A stretch of DNA of 64,000 bases from the NCBI GenBank assembly GCA_023630585.1, contig CM042555.1, positions 10,996,001 to 11,060,000 of the forward strand, written 5' to 3'. A model generated the notes under the pieces. That model was not told the DNA's origin, ran no database searches, and saw only the letters and a list, made by a program, of their open reading frames with translations. The position numbers and the translations under genes were made by a program. Position 1 is the stretch's first letter. Each line of letters opens with the position of its first letter. Shown piece after piece: positions 39,061 through 50,629 of the stretch. The stretch is from Cranoglanis bouderius. Its lineage: Eukaryota; Chordata; Actinopteri; Siluriformes; Cranoglanididae.

Positions 39061-40130
39061 TTCAGGAAGGGGGGGGGTTGGCCTATAATAATGAATAGAT
39101 TAACCTCTCTCCTCAGCCTCATAATGGACTTGAGCCTGTGATCAAAGCCATCCGTCAACGTTAGACACAGATTAGCCTCAGAAAGGTATATATGAGTGAA
39201 GCTTCGTGCAGATTTTGACAGCATGTCAAGAGGGCTCCATTATCAAAATCTAGCACAGCACTCTTCTATTTTTATGACTACATCATCCGTGGCAAAGAAA
39301 TGGTGCTTTGGTGTGTTTCTGTGTCATAAGGTTCAGATCAGTATAACCTTAGCTAAAGTCAACTCAGAGAGCAGAGGTTTGGACGAGCCTTGGTTTTTTT
39401 TCTTCACCTTTTTTCTACTGAAATGATACATCACAGTTGATTTGAAGGTCTTTGTCATAGCAACACATGGACCAGAAGGCTTGTGAAGAGCTGGATGGGA
39501 ATTCTGACGAGACAACAGTGACACCCAATGGAAAGAAACGCTCCACTCAACAGGTGTGAAAGCAGGGGGCGGAAAAAGTTTCAAACAGAGGACACCTGGG
39601 CTGAATGAGAAAACAAACAGGTATTCTTACAGCAACAAGAAATTACATAATCAATCAACAATGCAAATTTTTCACTTGGAAGGAGATGGAATTAAAATAG
39701 CTTGCTGTGATTCTGAATACCAGACTGAAAATATAATTACAAGCACACCGATGACTGGCTTTGACATACCGCAGCCATTAACAGGTTGTTGTGAAGTACA
39801 TTAATAATGCACATGCAAATACTAGCACCCCTCCATAAGCCCTGTTTTATCATCACAGTGCAGTAGCTTTCAACGCACCTGCCTTGCATGAATAATTAAG
39901 CCATTTTCCGCCTTGCACCTTCATGTTCTGCTGCACAAATCCTCCGTTTGTGTGCATGTGTGTGTGCTTGACAGATTTCTGAAATGACCCATGCCACAGG
40001 TCAGCGCAGTGCAGTTTGAAATGAAAGGCAGCTCTGGTAACCCCTTACACTCCTGGCTTATGATTAAATATTCATCTAAAAGCATATTATTCAGTAACTA
40101 ATATGAATTATTCAGTAACTATAGTGAAAC
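39061..40130. promoter_or_regulatory. Candidate conserved non-coding block
   Basis: Repeat-free sequence with balanced composition and TAATTA/ATTAAG-type words (for example ATAATTACAAG near 39733, AATAATTAAG at 39890). Translations in all frames are broken. Texture-based guess. Confidence 0.2.
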
Positions 40131-40386
40131 AAATTTTTTTTTTTTTTAAATGGTAGTTACCATTTGTAAGAGTGAAGATTGCAGGGGTCCTAGGAGTCTG
40201 AGGGGTTATGCAGTGCTAAAGAAGAACCTGCAACAATTTTATTCAATATGGAGGTTGATGGAGGTTGTGTAAATAATATGAACACAAGCAAAAGTTTTTA
40301 ACACAGTACATGCTACAATCCAATACTCAAAATAATCACCACTACAGACTGCTTTTATAAGCCAAAGACTCCCAGATGATTTGAGC

Positions 40387-40387
<1 letters not shown>

Positions 40388-40477
<90 letters not shown>
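40388..40477. repeat. (GT)n microsatellite
   Basis: Forty-five uninterrupted GT units, the purest long GT tract in the window. Confidence 0.97.
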
Positions 40478-40480
<3 letters not shown>

Positions 40481-41328
40481 ATATGTGCGTGTTTGTTTTC
40501 TCTGAAGTTCAATATTTACTCCTCCTCAGATTTTCTGGCAAATTTCAAAAGGGTGCAATTATCTGACATTTTCTCTACAGATCAAAAGAGGTGGTGAGAG
40601 TTAATCACTGTGTGGTGTCATAAGCTGAAGCAAATCTGGAATCAGATAGGGGGAAAAAGCATGAGGCGAGATCTACGCCAATAAAACATGGCTCAGATTC
40701 TCAAATATCAACCATCTGCTGTGTTGGACAAGAGATGTAATGATGGTCATTTTCACTTCATGATGTTCAGAGAAATTATTGCTCTGGATGCCTGCTGAGA
40801 AGTAAATTAACGACATATCGGCTTACTAAAGCACTGAAACTCACTGTTGTCAGTAAAGACGGCTTGCGATGCTGACTAATATTTAACTACGGCAAAGGGA
40901 ACACGAAGGCACTAAAACCTACAGGTATTTATTTAAATACTGTGCATTATCACCTAACTAAAAAAAAAAAAAACTATCAATTGTGATTTATTTCTATGTC
41001 TGCCCTCTTTATTACACACATCCTGATCCTCCCACACAGGAGAGCCCACCTACACAGCAGGAACTGGAGAATTTCACTGTGTGTGTGTGCTGAGCAATAA
41101 GATTACTCATCCTCCATCAGCATCACAGTTTCTCCACCAAGGACTAGCCGAGGCCTGAAAGAAAAATGCATGAGTAGGCGCGTACTATATGAGGGTGCTT
41201 ATTATCATCAACAATCTAATGTGCTTTTTAAAAGTTCACTCAAAGGAATAAGTGTTAGGAAAAAAGACAGCAGTTGCTGTATAGTAAGGATGACAACTTA
41301 AAAGATGGATTTGTTCAGACTTTGTTCA
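40478..41328. other. Intergenic sequence 3' of the C11orf96-like gene
   Basis: No exon or repeat recognised. It may include distal 3' UTR if a poly(A) site farther than 41329 is used. Confidence 0.4.
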
Positions 41329-41334
41329 TTTATT
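41329..41334 (-). terminator. Candidate poly(A) signal of the C11orf96-like gene
   Basis: AATAAA on the gene strand, 514 bp after the stop codon. If used, the 3' UTR would include the SINE-like repeat at 41402-41640. No nearer canonical signal was seen. Confidence 0.3.
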
Positions 41335-41401
41335 CAAACGGGTCAAAAAATGTACAAAAAGCGTAGCATTTTTGGTATGCCATGCAGTATAACACAGTAG
41401 A

Positions 41402-41640
41402 GTTTGTGTTCATCCATTCATCCATTCATTCATCCATTCACCCATTCACCCATTCACCCATTCATGTTCAATAAGTGCTTTATCCTGGTCAGGATCGTGG
41501 TGGATCCCGAGAACACTAAAATGGGATGGATGGGACACCATTCCATTGCAGGATAGCGAGTCTGTGTTGCCAAATGTATCAAGCTACATTCACTCACATA
41601 AGGGGCCCAAAGCCTGTAGAGCATTCAGCACAGCTAAGCA
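41402..41640 (-). mobile_element. SINE-like element with CATCCATT repeat tail, minus orientation
   Basis: A (CATCCATT)/(CACCCATT) array at 41412-41465 precedes AATAAGTGCTTTATCCTGG, GATCGTGGTGGATCCCGAG and GGGACACCATTCCATTGCAG, the same second SINE-like family as at 37556. It lies inside the possible 3' UTR of the C11orf96-like gene. Confidence 0.7.
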
Positions 41641-41847
41641 ACATGCTACACATTCATCAAACATATTCAGAAGATATATAATACCAATCTGAAGGTTTTG
41701 TGCAAATATTGTCAAATGCTAACAGATAAATTCTTGGACAAATATAATTGAGGTTGGTCAGTCTGGCTTCACTGTGAAGCAACTACCCTGACTCTTCCCA
41801 TTTCATAATATCACTCTACAAGTTTTTGTTGTCAGTTCTCAGTTCTT

Positions 41848-42186
41848 TTATGCTGTCTCGGGGTCACTAGAGTCCACGCTGCTGTGTGTGGAGATGCTGG
41901 TGCAGTCCTGATATGTGAGCCATTGTCGTGTCTGAGTGCATCTGCGCAGACTCTCCAGAGACTGTTGGAAGGACCGGTGTGCTCTATCCTCATCCAGAGT
42001 CCCCTCCTCAGCCACATCCTCCGTGATCTTACTGCAGATGAAGCGGGCCTCGTGATGGCGCCCAGGACGGCCATTCTCATACTCCAAAGCCCTCAGAGTT
42101 CCTACAGAATGAGGGAACTCCTCCATGGCCAAAGCTACCAGGTGAGTAGGCAAAGCGTTGAGCTGGGTCATGTCCAGTGAGGCCAT
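41848..42186 (-). CDS. c11orf96: C11orf96 (Ag2) homolog, single-exon 112-aa protein
   Basis: This is an intronless ORF of 112 codons. The start is the ATG at 42186-42184; in-frame TAG and TGA codons lie about 36 bases upstream of the next possible non-ATG start, so the frame cannot extend further. No membrane segment or signal peptide is visible. Matches to vertebrate C11orf96 as I remember it are EEFP at residues 22-25, an acidic EEG followed by LDEDRA, SFQQSLESLRRCTQ at 72-85, and a Ser/Asp tail VDSSDPETA. In the mammalian protein the same order appears (EEFP, EEEG, SFLQSLECLRRSTQ, LDSSD). Function is unknown. Gene order supports the call: in human, C11orf96 lies 3' of HSD17B12 in the same orientation. 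ATG context is modest (G at +4, T at -3); Met6 has a better context and could also start the protein. Confidence 0.78.
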   Translation of the reverse strand: MASLDMTQLNALPTHLVALAMEEFPHSVGTLRALEYENGRPGRHHEARFICSKITEDVAEEGTLDEDRAHRSFQQSLESLRRCTQTRQWLTYQDCTSISTHSSVDSSDPETA

Positions 42187-42391
42187 TGATGCTGGGTTGG
42201 TGGTAGTCAAAACCTTGCAGAATCTTCTTCACTAGGTGCTGAGGTATTGCAGAAAAGTCGAAAAGCCAGTTCTCTACTCCTTGGATGCTTGGAGGTCTTC
42301 AAATCTTTGGAGGCAGAAGAAACCAGTGAGCTTCGGTCCTTGCTGTTCAGTCTCTGTCTTGAATGCTTGTAACCAGCAGCCCTAGAGAAGC

Positions 42392-42399
42392 TTTATATA
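42392..42399 (-). promoter_or_regulatory. TATA box of the C11orf96-like gene
   Basis: TATATAAA on the gene strand, 206 bp upstream of the start codon. Transcription would start near 42365-42370, giving a ~180-base 5' UTR without obvious introns. A sharp TATA promoter fits a gene with inducible expression. Confidence 0.6.
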
Positions 42400-42405
42400 G
42401 ACCAA

Positions 42406-42570
42406 CGCTTCCCACTCACTTCTCCCTCAGTGTCTGAGCTCCCTCCAGCTCCTCCTTCCTGACTGCACTCTCACACTTCCGATTTCCATCCCGATCCTCC
42501 GGAATGTCCCTCGCCCCTCCCCGGAAGCTGAACAGCGTGTGGTGTGAAGCTGACAGGGGGCGGAGAGAGA
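42406..42570 (-). promoter_or_regulatory. Proximal promoter of the C11orf96-like gene
   Basis: This block is visibly richer in G+C than its surroundings. On the gene strand it contains GTGGGAA (42415-42409, CSL-like), a GGGGAGGGGCG Sp/KLF-type site at 42522-42512, ETS-type CCGGAA cores near 42500 and 42521, and GGGACATTCC at 42510-42501, a perfect NF-kappaB-type site. A second Sp-type GGGGCGG lies on the other strand at 42557-42563. All are motif matches only. Confidence 0.45.
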
Positions 42571-42684
42571 ATATTCATTTTCATCTGGCAGTCAGGGATA
42601 CTAGAAAGAGAGATAAAGCTCAGCTCATGAAGAACTGGAGAAGACACATGACAGCAAATTTTCCATTGTGGCAACGTGCATATA

Positions 42685-43239
42685 CAGTACTGTGCAAAAG
42701 TTTTAGGCACATGCAGACAAATGCTGTAGAGCAAAGATGCCTTCAAAATAATGAACTTAAATGTTTCTACATTTTAAAAAAAAAATACCGTAAAGAGAAG
42801 TAAACAGTAGTAAATCAAACAAAGTCAATATTTGGTGTGCCAAAAAAATAAAAAATAAAAATAAAAATAGTAGTCTCCGGTACAATTTGTGCAGTTTTAT
42901 GAGGAAATGAGCTGGTAAGTTTTATTGAGCATCTTGCAGAACCACCCACAGTTCTTCTGGAGACTTTGACTTTTGCACTTGATTCTTATTTTTTCAGCAA
43001 AATCCAGCAGCCTTCATTGTGTTTTTTGTCTGAAAAGTGTCTCTTATGTAATATGCTGCTTTCTTTAATGACATACAAACATTTTTCTGTAACATTTAAT
43101 TTTGTGCTAGAAAACTAATGTTTGGGAATCTAAAATGTTTTTTGTACTGACTTGATAATGTAGACGTCATAAAATAAAAAATCTATAACAAACTTTGTAC
43201 TAAAAAAAATAGGGTGCCTAAAACTTTTGCACAGTACTG
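42685..43239 (+). mobile_element. Tc1-type MITE (family M1), intact copy
   Basis: Inverted ends CAGTACTGTGCAAAAGTTTT and, read in reverse from the right, the same word; TA flanks both sides (42683-42684, 43240-43241). It is 555 bp with no transposase ORF. It begins ~110 bp upstream of the C11orf96-like promoter block. Confidence 0.9.
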
Positions 43240-44575
43240 TATGTTCATGTACTATACTTCTGTCGAACAGTGGGAAAGAGCTGTGGCATGAGATTGCGTG
43301 GGTGTACCAGCTGAGCTGATGCTCCAGATCTATTTCAGGGCCACAGATGGCCTTTGGCTGCAGGGGAGAGCAGGAGAGAGAAATTGAGAGACAGACCTAT
43401 AGAAAATGAGAGTGTGAGAATTTAAAAAAAAAAAAAAAAAAAAAATCATATCTTAGGAAATGATACAAAAGCCTTTTGTATCTGTTATGAAAAACTAATA
43501 CAAATTTCTCAAACATTATTACATTCTTCACTTATATAATTAAAAATCAGTTATTACTGCATAGTCATAAAACAGTTATAATGCACCGGGGATTGTAGTA
43601 ATTGTGTCAATTTCAGGTATTAGTCATAAGGAGGCAATAATATCACTGTGTGAATGAATATATTTCTCAAACTGCTAAAAAGATTTTTTGTCTTGATTCT
43701 AATTCTTGAGTAATAAGTGCTAAAGGGGAAGATTAGTTTTGGATACTAGACTATAAACTGTTAGTAGTGGACTCCAACTTTCACAACTTATGTCATATCC
43801 TGTATAATCCTGTGTATCCTGTGTCCTAAAGGTGAAAACAGAGTTTTCTTAAGGTCAGTTTCTCTATAGTTATGTAACGAAGCCGCATGACTCATACATA
43901 AGAAAAAACTGGAAGGTTTTGGACTGATACCATGAGTGTCCATTTTGCTGATCAAAGAGAATCTGGGTAAAGAGGTCCAGTATTATTACACATATATTTA
44001 AAAGCTGATTACAGCTTTTTCAAAGCTTAGTAACCATTAGATAAGCAGATCTGAGGAGGAAACATTTCATTTCTTGAAAATTCTGACTTATTGGTTTGAG
44101 ATCTTGGTGTCACTATTACAGATGAATTGCCATTTTATTACTATATTCAATACACATTAGATTTACTTGCTATACAATTCAGCATTTCAACAATTCAGTG
44201 TGACTCACAAGCCTCTAACATTTCCAATGTATTTTCAATGTTCCTTGTTTTTATCTTCTATATTTTTTTTTTAATGTAATAGATGACATCCAGGCAAGAT
44301 GGAAGAAATCCATACCAGTTGAACAAGATCCTAGGTTAAAGTTAGAATATGCATAAATAAGACAACTGAAACAAATCATTAACCATTCTAAAATTAAACC
44401 ACTAATTGCAGAGGTCAGGTTCAGATGTCAGTCAGCATTAAATCCAGGAAGATCACATAGGGCTTGTGTTATGTTAATGACAATCTGCAAAGAGTTTTCA
44501 TTAAAAGGTAACTTAAATGTCATTACACTCAGCTCAGCCCACAGTTAGCTTCAGGTTTTTAAACTTTGCACCATA
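43240..44575. other. Intergenic sequence, no gene seen
   Basis: A23 run around 43423-43445, otherwise AT-rich unique-looking DNA. No alkbh3-like exon recognised. Confidence 0.4.
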
Positions 44576-45165
44576 TTGACCGTTTCATTACAATGGCTGC
44601 TAGAACCCAGCTGCCAGATATGTTCAATCTTGATGAATTTTTAATTGGTTTAAGTGCTGAGGTGTCCCCAATACACTGACATCACATATTACTGAGATTG
44701 CTTTCTTCTATGTATAAAATATTGGCTAAATACAGTATGGACCACTTTGTGTCTGGATGTTTCAGTAAGAACCTGAATAAACTCAATGTAGTCCAGAATG
44801 CAGCAGCCAGAGCCTTTACTAGAACAAAAAAAACCGTGATGATATCAGCCCTAATTAAACAACACTACATTGGCTTCCAGTGTTTATTATGATTAGCTTT
44901 AAGTGGGTATTTTTAAGTGGGGGGGTGGCAGGGGGGGGACAACAACACACACACACATTACCATGCTTAACTTATGCTTCATACTTCATGCTTTCTGTCA
45001 GTAGCCAGAATTGTGAAAACTTTAGTATTGGGAAACTATTTTCTCCTACAAAAACCCCAGCTATGTGTCCTACTTTTCATTTTTAGGACTATAAGCTGAA
45101 AACTTACTTGTTCTTTTAGATTTAAAAAAAGAAAAAAGAAGAAAAAAAAAGGTTTGTATCTGTGG
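44576..45165 (+). mobile_element. LINE (L2/Rex-like) 3' fragment
   Basis: 44770-44890 encodes NLNKLNVVQNAAARAFTRTK, which matches the C-terminal part of fish LINE ORF2 proteins (LxxVQNAAARxLTRTKKxxHI). Downstream, GACTATAAGCTGAAAACTTAC TTGTTC resembles the LINE 3' region. The frame breaks after TRTKK. Dead fragment. Confidence 0.7.
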
Positions 45166-45676
45166 GTTCATGAGCATAGAGAATGAAGGTGCTAGTGGAA
45201 TGGCTAAGATGTCAGTGCACATCACTCTTATGTGCTTACTAAGAATTGTTGACGGTGGAGCAGAGACAAACTAATGCTCTCATGCCTGTGCTACCTTCTG
45301 GCTTCCCTTTGTAGTTAAGCTGCTAAAACTAGGCTTAGTGGCATATCAGTTGCACTAAGATCATCATATAGACCATATGTCAAGTACTGTGCAATCCAAT
45401 TAATAAATTAAGGATATTCCTTTACAAAATAGTACAGATTGTTTTCATTTTAGATTTTGTTTAGATTTTTGTCAAGATGCTTCAAGATCATTCCTGCTCT
45501 CTGGACATACATGACCACTTGTGAGGCACCTACGTTTGACATCCAACCGACTGACTATTGATTATTGACTATTATCACACCCCTGTTAAACTCCTGCCAT
45601 TTTATGATTTGTAATTACCTACACAGCTTTACTGCTGATTCTCTGCTTGAAACCATTCTGTTTCCATGGTCTTATA

Positions 45677-46471
45677 CACCAATCAGCCGTAACATTAAAA
45701 CCACTGACAGGTGAAGTGAATAACATTGATTATCTCATTACAATGGCACCTGTCAATGGGGTGGGATATATTAGGCAGCAAGTGAACAGTCAGTTCTCAA
45801 AGTTTATGTGTTGGAAACAGGAAAAATGGGCAAGCATAAGGATCTGAGTGACTTTGACAAGGGCCAAATTGTGATGGCTAGACGACTGGGTCACTGCATG
45901 TGCATCGTTTACCTGGGGAAGAGATGGCACCAGGATGCACTATGGGAAGAAGGCAAGCCAGCAGAGGCAATATGTTGCTCTGAGCTGCTGTTCTGCTGGG
46001 AAACCTTGGCTCCTGGCATTCATGTGAATGTTATTTTGACACGTACTATCTACCTAAACATTGTTGCAGACCAAGTACTGTACACCCCTTCATGGCAATG
46101 GTAATCCCTAATGGCAGTGGCCTCTTTCAGAAGGATAATGCTCCCTGCCACACTGTGAAAATTGTTCAGGAATGGTTTGAGGAACGTGACAAATAGTTCA
46201 AGGTGTTGACTTGGCCTCCAGATTCCCCAGATCTTAATCTGATTGGACATCTGTGGGATGTGCTGGACAAACAAGTCAGATCCATGGAGGCCCCACCTCA
46301 CATCTTACAGGACTTAAAGGATCTGTTGCTAATGTCTTGGTGCCAGATACCACAGCACACCTTCAGAGGTCTTGTGGAGTCCATGTCTCAACAGGTCAGA
46401 GCTATTTTGGTAGCACAAGGGGGACCTACACAATATTAGGCAGGTGGTTTTAATGTTATGGCTGATCTGTG
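45677..46471 (+). mobile_element. Tc1/mariner element, internally deleted
   Basis: The ends CACCAATCAGCCGTAACATT and GTTTTAATGTTATGGCTGATC are flanked by TA (45675-45676, 46472-46473). It is 795 bp, the same family as 36066-37490. Pieces of transposase: MGKHKDLSDFDKGQIVMARR (start), then WHQDALWEEGKP, CWETLAPGIHVNV, and SPDLNLIGHLWDVLDKQV with QIPQHTFRGLVESM. A deletion removes the helix-turn-helix part, frames shift at least twice, and PDLNPIE is changed to PDLNLIG, which loses the catalytic Glu. Confidence 0.88.
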
Positions 46472-46473
46472 TA

Positions 46474-48090
46474 TTCTGGTAGTATTCTATAGTCTGCATT
46501 TTTATGAGTTTTATTTTTTTTCTGAAAGTGTTCTGCTAGACTAACACCTTGTAATTAGCTACGAGCATACCAAGGCCTGAATAGTTTCGATAGTTTTTTC
46601 TTGCACATATATACTGGGTTTTATGGTAACCACCAGATGCTTTAAAGGTTACTTTACCTTTTTTTAAATAATTAACATCTTTTATAAAGTAATCTTTCTC
46701 CTAGAATAGAATGTTCATTTTGCATAAGTATGTTCAATAAAAACAGCCCATTCTGTATGGATGTATGGAAATTGGCTATAATATACAGCATAATAAACAT
46801 CTCAGTTCTATAACTAGAACAAATGGATGATTTATTAATGGTATTTATTAGAGCTGTACTTTATGGTTCTTTAATATGAGATCAGTTCACTGGGACAATT
46901 TTGAAAAATATGCGGGAAAAAGCTCTAAGATATTGTGAAACCTGATTTTGGAGGCTGAAATCAACAGGCAGCTTAGTGACAACAGACAGGACAACTGATT
47001 TATTTTTTTTAATGGGCAATTGATATAGTGCACATTCAGCAGTGAGATATATTAACTATATGGACCTCACTAAAATTTTGATCCTGGTTACAGCCCTGGC
47101 AACAATCCTCATCATATTTTAGGGGTGTCTTCTCTGCTTGAAGCAAATTCCTTTCAGTTTCACTCACTTCCTAATGTAATTCCACTATTTGGTGCAGAGA
47201 AGACTGGTTTTCACTTAATTTTCTTAAGGACTTGTCCTTGGCACTGCTGCCTTTTGTATGTTCATTGAAGTCTAGACCTGCTTTGTGACCACTGTTATGA
47301 AAAGTAGTATTTAAATGATCTGAAACTGAATTTCTCTGCAAAACAAAGCTATGAAACCCTTGCATGGTTTCTGTCAGTCCAAGTCCTGATCGACCCCTGT
47401 ACTGTTCTTCCCTCTTGTAACATAACTGATTCAGATCATCAAGGGCTCATTAATTAGCTAATGAGTTGAATCAGGGAAAGCATGCACTGCTATGACCATC
47501 TTGGAGCTGATTTTGGCACCTTTGCCATACCATCTGCTCTCCTCAACAACACAGGTCCATCTCTCATTAGCCTACCAAGCAGAAAGGCAGAAGCATGCTA
47601 GTCAACTGGAATATCTTTGGAAGATCATATTGCTGTATGTTCTGGGGTTATAGGCTATATAGAAAATAACCATAATGCTATCAATATGTCAACGGATAGA
47701 TTAAGAAGAAATTGGTAAAAAGTGGCAAGTTATTCCTAATTGTTAAGACAACTATATATTTGTTGGTTATTCACAAAGTATTTAGCATTAAAGGTAGTTC
47801 CTTAAACCAAAGAGTAGACCAGAGGACATTAATTGTACAAGATTTATATGCATGCTAGAAGCAGTTAGTGTTACCTAAGAGCAGTTTGCAATTTCTGTCA
47901 GTGTAGAAAGTAACATTTGCTCAAATTACTTGATTTTTTAAAAAATATACAAATATATTTACTGCAGAAAAGGCCAGAAGAAATAAGCATTGTATTTTGA
48001 AACTGATGCCTATCCAATCCCTTATCCACACAAAGCTTCTGATTTGCAAAAGTAATCTTATTTATTTATTTGCATGAAGATATATACTAT
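46474..48090. other. Intergenic AT-rich sequence, no gene seen
   Basis: No exon, RNA gene or transposon end recognised. 47090-47640 is a little more complex, but its ORFs show no domain. Confidence 0.4.
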
Positions 48091-48093
48091 ATA

Positions 48094-48383
48094 CACAGTA
48101 CTGTGCAAAAATTTTAGGCACCCTATTTTTTTAGTACAAACTTTGTTATAGATTTTTTATTTTATGACTTCTACATTATCAAGTCAGTACAAAAACCATT
48201 TTAGATCCCCTAACATTAGTTTTCTAGCACAAGAAAACTTTTTTTTTTCCTTTTGTCACACCAAATAGTGACTTTGTTTCATTTACTACCGTTTACTGGC
48301 CTTTATGGCAATTTCATTATTTTGAAGGCATCTTTGTTCTACAGCATTTGTTTGCATGAGCCTAAAACTTTTGCACAGTACTG
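48094..48383 (-). mobile_element. Tc1-type MITE (family M1), internally deleted copy
   Basis: Both ends carry CAGTACTGTGCAAAA / TTTTGCACAGTACTG. The interior is the reverse of the 42685 copy with about half deleted. TA follows the right end. Confidence 0.85.
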
Positions 48384-48405
48384 TATACATATATACATAC
48401 ATAAG

Positions 48406-48526
<121 letters not shown>

Positions 48527-48829
48527 AGAATAGCAAAGGTCCTAGAACATAGCCTTGTAGGAGACCATAATTACAGATTAGTCATAAGCTGGATGTAATG
48601 TTTGGTACTGCGGAGTTAGGATGACTTTATATACCAAGTGATGCAATGCAATACCATTGGAGAGAAGACAACTCGCTTCTATGCAGTCACAGGGGGAAAG
48701 ATGCATGTAGTACAGGATAACCAGAAATAGCTGAGTCATATGTGTTGTGTAATAATATCAATCATTTTGGAAGAGATTTTGCCAAAAAGCATTCATTTCC
48801 CCTATTTATGGAGACTTCAGAAACCAGGT

Positions 48830-48923
48830 AGTTTGCTGCAGAGGTTGTGTTTATTTCTCGTCACTTCAGAAATCAATAAAATGTTATTTGTTCAGGGGTG
48901 CCCAAACTTTTGCATACAACTGT
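48830..48923. mobile_element. Tc1-type MITE right-end relic
   Basis: AATCAATAAAATGTTATTTG then GGGTGCCCAAACTTTTGCAT and ACAACTGTA, the usual right end of a fish TA-targeting MITE. The left end was not located. Confidence 0.5.
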
Positions 48924-50278
48924 AGTTTTCTCAAGTAGGCCTGTGAAATCAGATACTTATTCTTCTTCAGTTCTTGGCAACATAAATGGTGTTTTCATTT
49001 CTTAAAATCAGTCAATCATTGTCAAACTTAATTCAAAAACCGTATCTTGTCAACCGTGCACTTTTAATTATTAAGTTTAAAATCCTTAAAATATGTTAGT
49101 TAAGGTTCATTTCAGCAATGTCATGAATAGGCTTTAAGATTTCCAACAAAGACACTTTTTATTTAAATGTGAATTCTAGAGAACACAAGACTCATACCAA
49201 GCAACAAAGCATTCCAGTTTATCTCTGCAAGTTTAACATTGACATCAGTCATGTACTGTTCTCACTCTCCTAAACTAAGGCCAAATCCATTTATAAATAC
49301 ACGCTGAAGTCATAATCTCAACCTCATACAACCGATGTCACCAATATAGCATTACCTGTTTGAGACACTATTAAGTGGAAATGGAAACATAACTGTGCCC
49401 TTAGCTCATTAAGTCCTCACCACACTGCATTAGTAATTCAGACATCAGAATGCCCTAGTTACAATTAAGCAATGTTTAAAAATGTAGTAACACAAACCTA
49501 GTTCAATGCAAATGCAGTCTGTATAAAAAGATGATGGTCTTACAGAAACACTTGTGTTGTACCAACATAGCAAACATGCACACAACAACGAATCAGTCAT
49601 CAGACTAAAACAGTTATTTTTAAAAAAAAAAAAAAAAAAGGTGATTTGAAGACCCATATTTTGAAGGGAAAAAAAAGGGTGGGGGGGAATAAGTGCTATT
49701 GTAATGCTATATTTTAAAAAATCCCCTGATTTAACATGACAAATGTTTGTGTAGATGCATACGGAAATTAACACATGCTCTAACTGAAAATGTGAATCAT
49801 GTGCCAGCAACACTTAAAGGTGCTGTGGGTAAATTTTATTAATGTGTCTAGACACAAAATAATCATCCAATTTCAAATATACATTTGAAAAACTGAGATT
49901 CCCAATATTGCCATGCAATGAATCTGGGTCATTTCTTTGTTTTTAGGCGTCTGTTTAAATTTTTTCTGGCCCAGAAATGAGCTCAAGCAGCCAAAGCAGA
50001 GCTGCTCAGGTATTCCCATTTCCCTTTAAAGGCAATTCACAATGCATGCATAGCACAAGATCTGTTCAAGACAAACACCAGAGAGTGCACTGATCGGTTC
50101 TAGCATAATAATTTAATACCAGATTAGGCATTTTTGTGTTTTCTGCATGTGTTAATATAAATTAGAGTGTTGATAAAGTGTAAAAGGACTACCTGGTGTA
50201 TGTTACAGGTACGACCACTCTGTAATCCAGTTCAATTAGCAAAGCCAGGAAGAAATGTTTCTCAACAAATGCATTAGA
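48924..50278. other. Intergenic or distal 3' UTR of hsd17b12
   Basis: AT-rich with A18 and G8 runs near 49622-49687. No exon recognised. It may include 3' UTR depending on poly(A) choice. Confidence 0.35.
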
Positions 50279-50284
50279 TTTATT
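50279..50284 (-). terminator. Candidate hsd17b12 poly(A) signal AATAAA
   Basis: This is the first canonical AATAAA on the gene strand, 238 bp after the stop codon. Another lies at 49835-49840 with GU-containing sequence downstream. Which one is used cannot be told from sequence, and the long zebrafish/human-like 3' UTR option stays open. Confidence 0.3.
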
Positions 50285-50521
50285 TTTGTTAGCAATGACA
50301 TTGAAATGCTTGTGCCTCCTCTTTAGAACTGAAATAAATGCGAAATACTGAATGACTCAAACTAGCCAAAATAAACAATCCTATTAGCAGCGGTGAAGCA
50401 GGAATTAATCTTGGTCTCAAGCAATGAAAGGAAAAGTAGTTTTATAGAATTTTTGGTTGGTCCACCAGTCTTGTCCTCTCTGAAGTCCGTCCATCCTGTT
50501 TCATTTGCTGTCCAGATCTTC

Positions 50522-50629
50522 TTAGCCCTGCTTTTGCTTCTTCAGGTAACGTGCACGCTGAGACAGGTTCATGTTCATGACATACTTGTTGAGCAGTTGT
50601 GCAGGAAGCAGAGAAGTGGTCACCCAACC
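50522..50629 (-). CDS. hsd17b12a: hsd17b12 terminal coding exon H with stop codon
   Basis: This is 108 bp from acceptor CTGCAG to a TAA at 50524-50522. It reads GWVTTSLLPAQLLNKYVMNM, then NLSQRARYLKKQKQG. MNMNxSxRARYLKK is the C-terminal signature of HSD17B12 rather than HSD17B3. The final KxKxx arrangement fits ER retrieval. Confidence 0.92.
   Translation of the reverse strand, partial: GWVTTSLLPAQLLNKYVMNMNLSQRARYLKKQKQG

Noticed and set aside
41884..42180. 98-codon plus-strand ORF across the C11orf96-like gene
   Set aside because: It is the antisense shadow of the minus-strand frame, which has the promoter, a good start and family resemblance.
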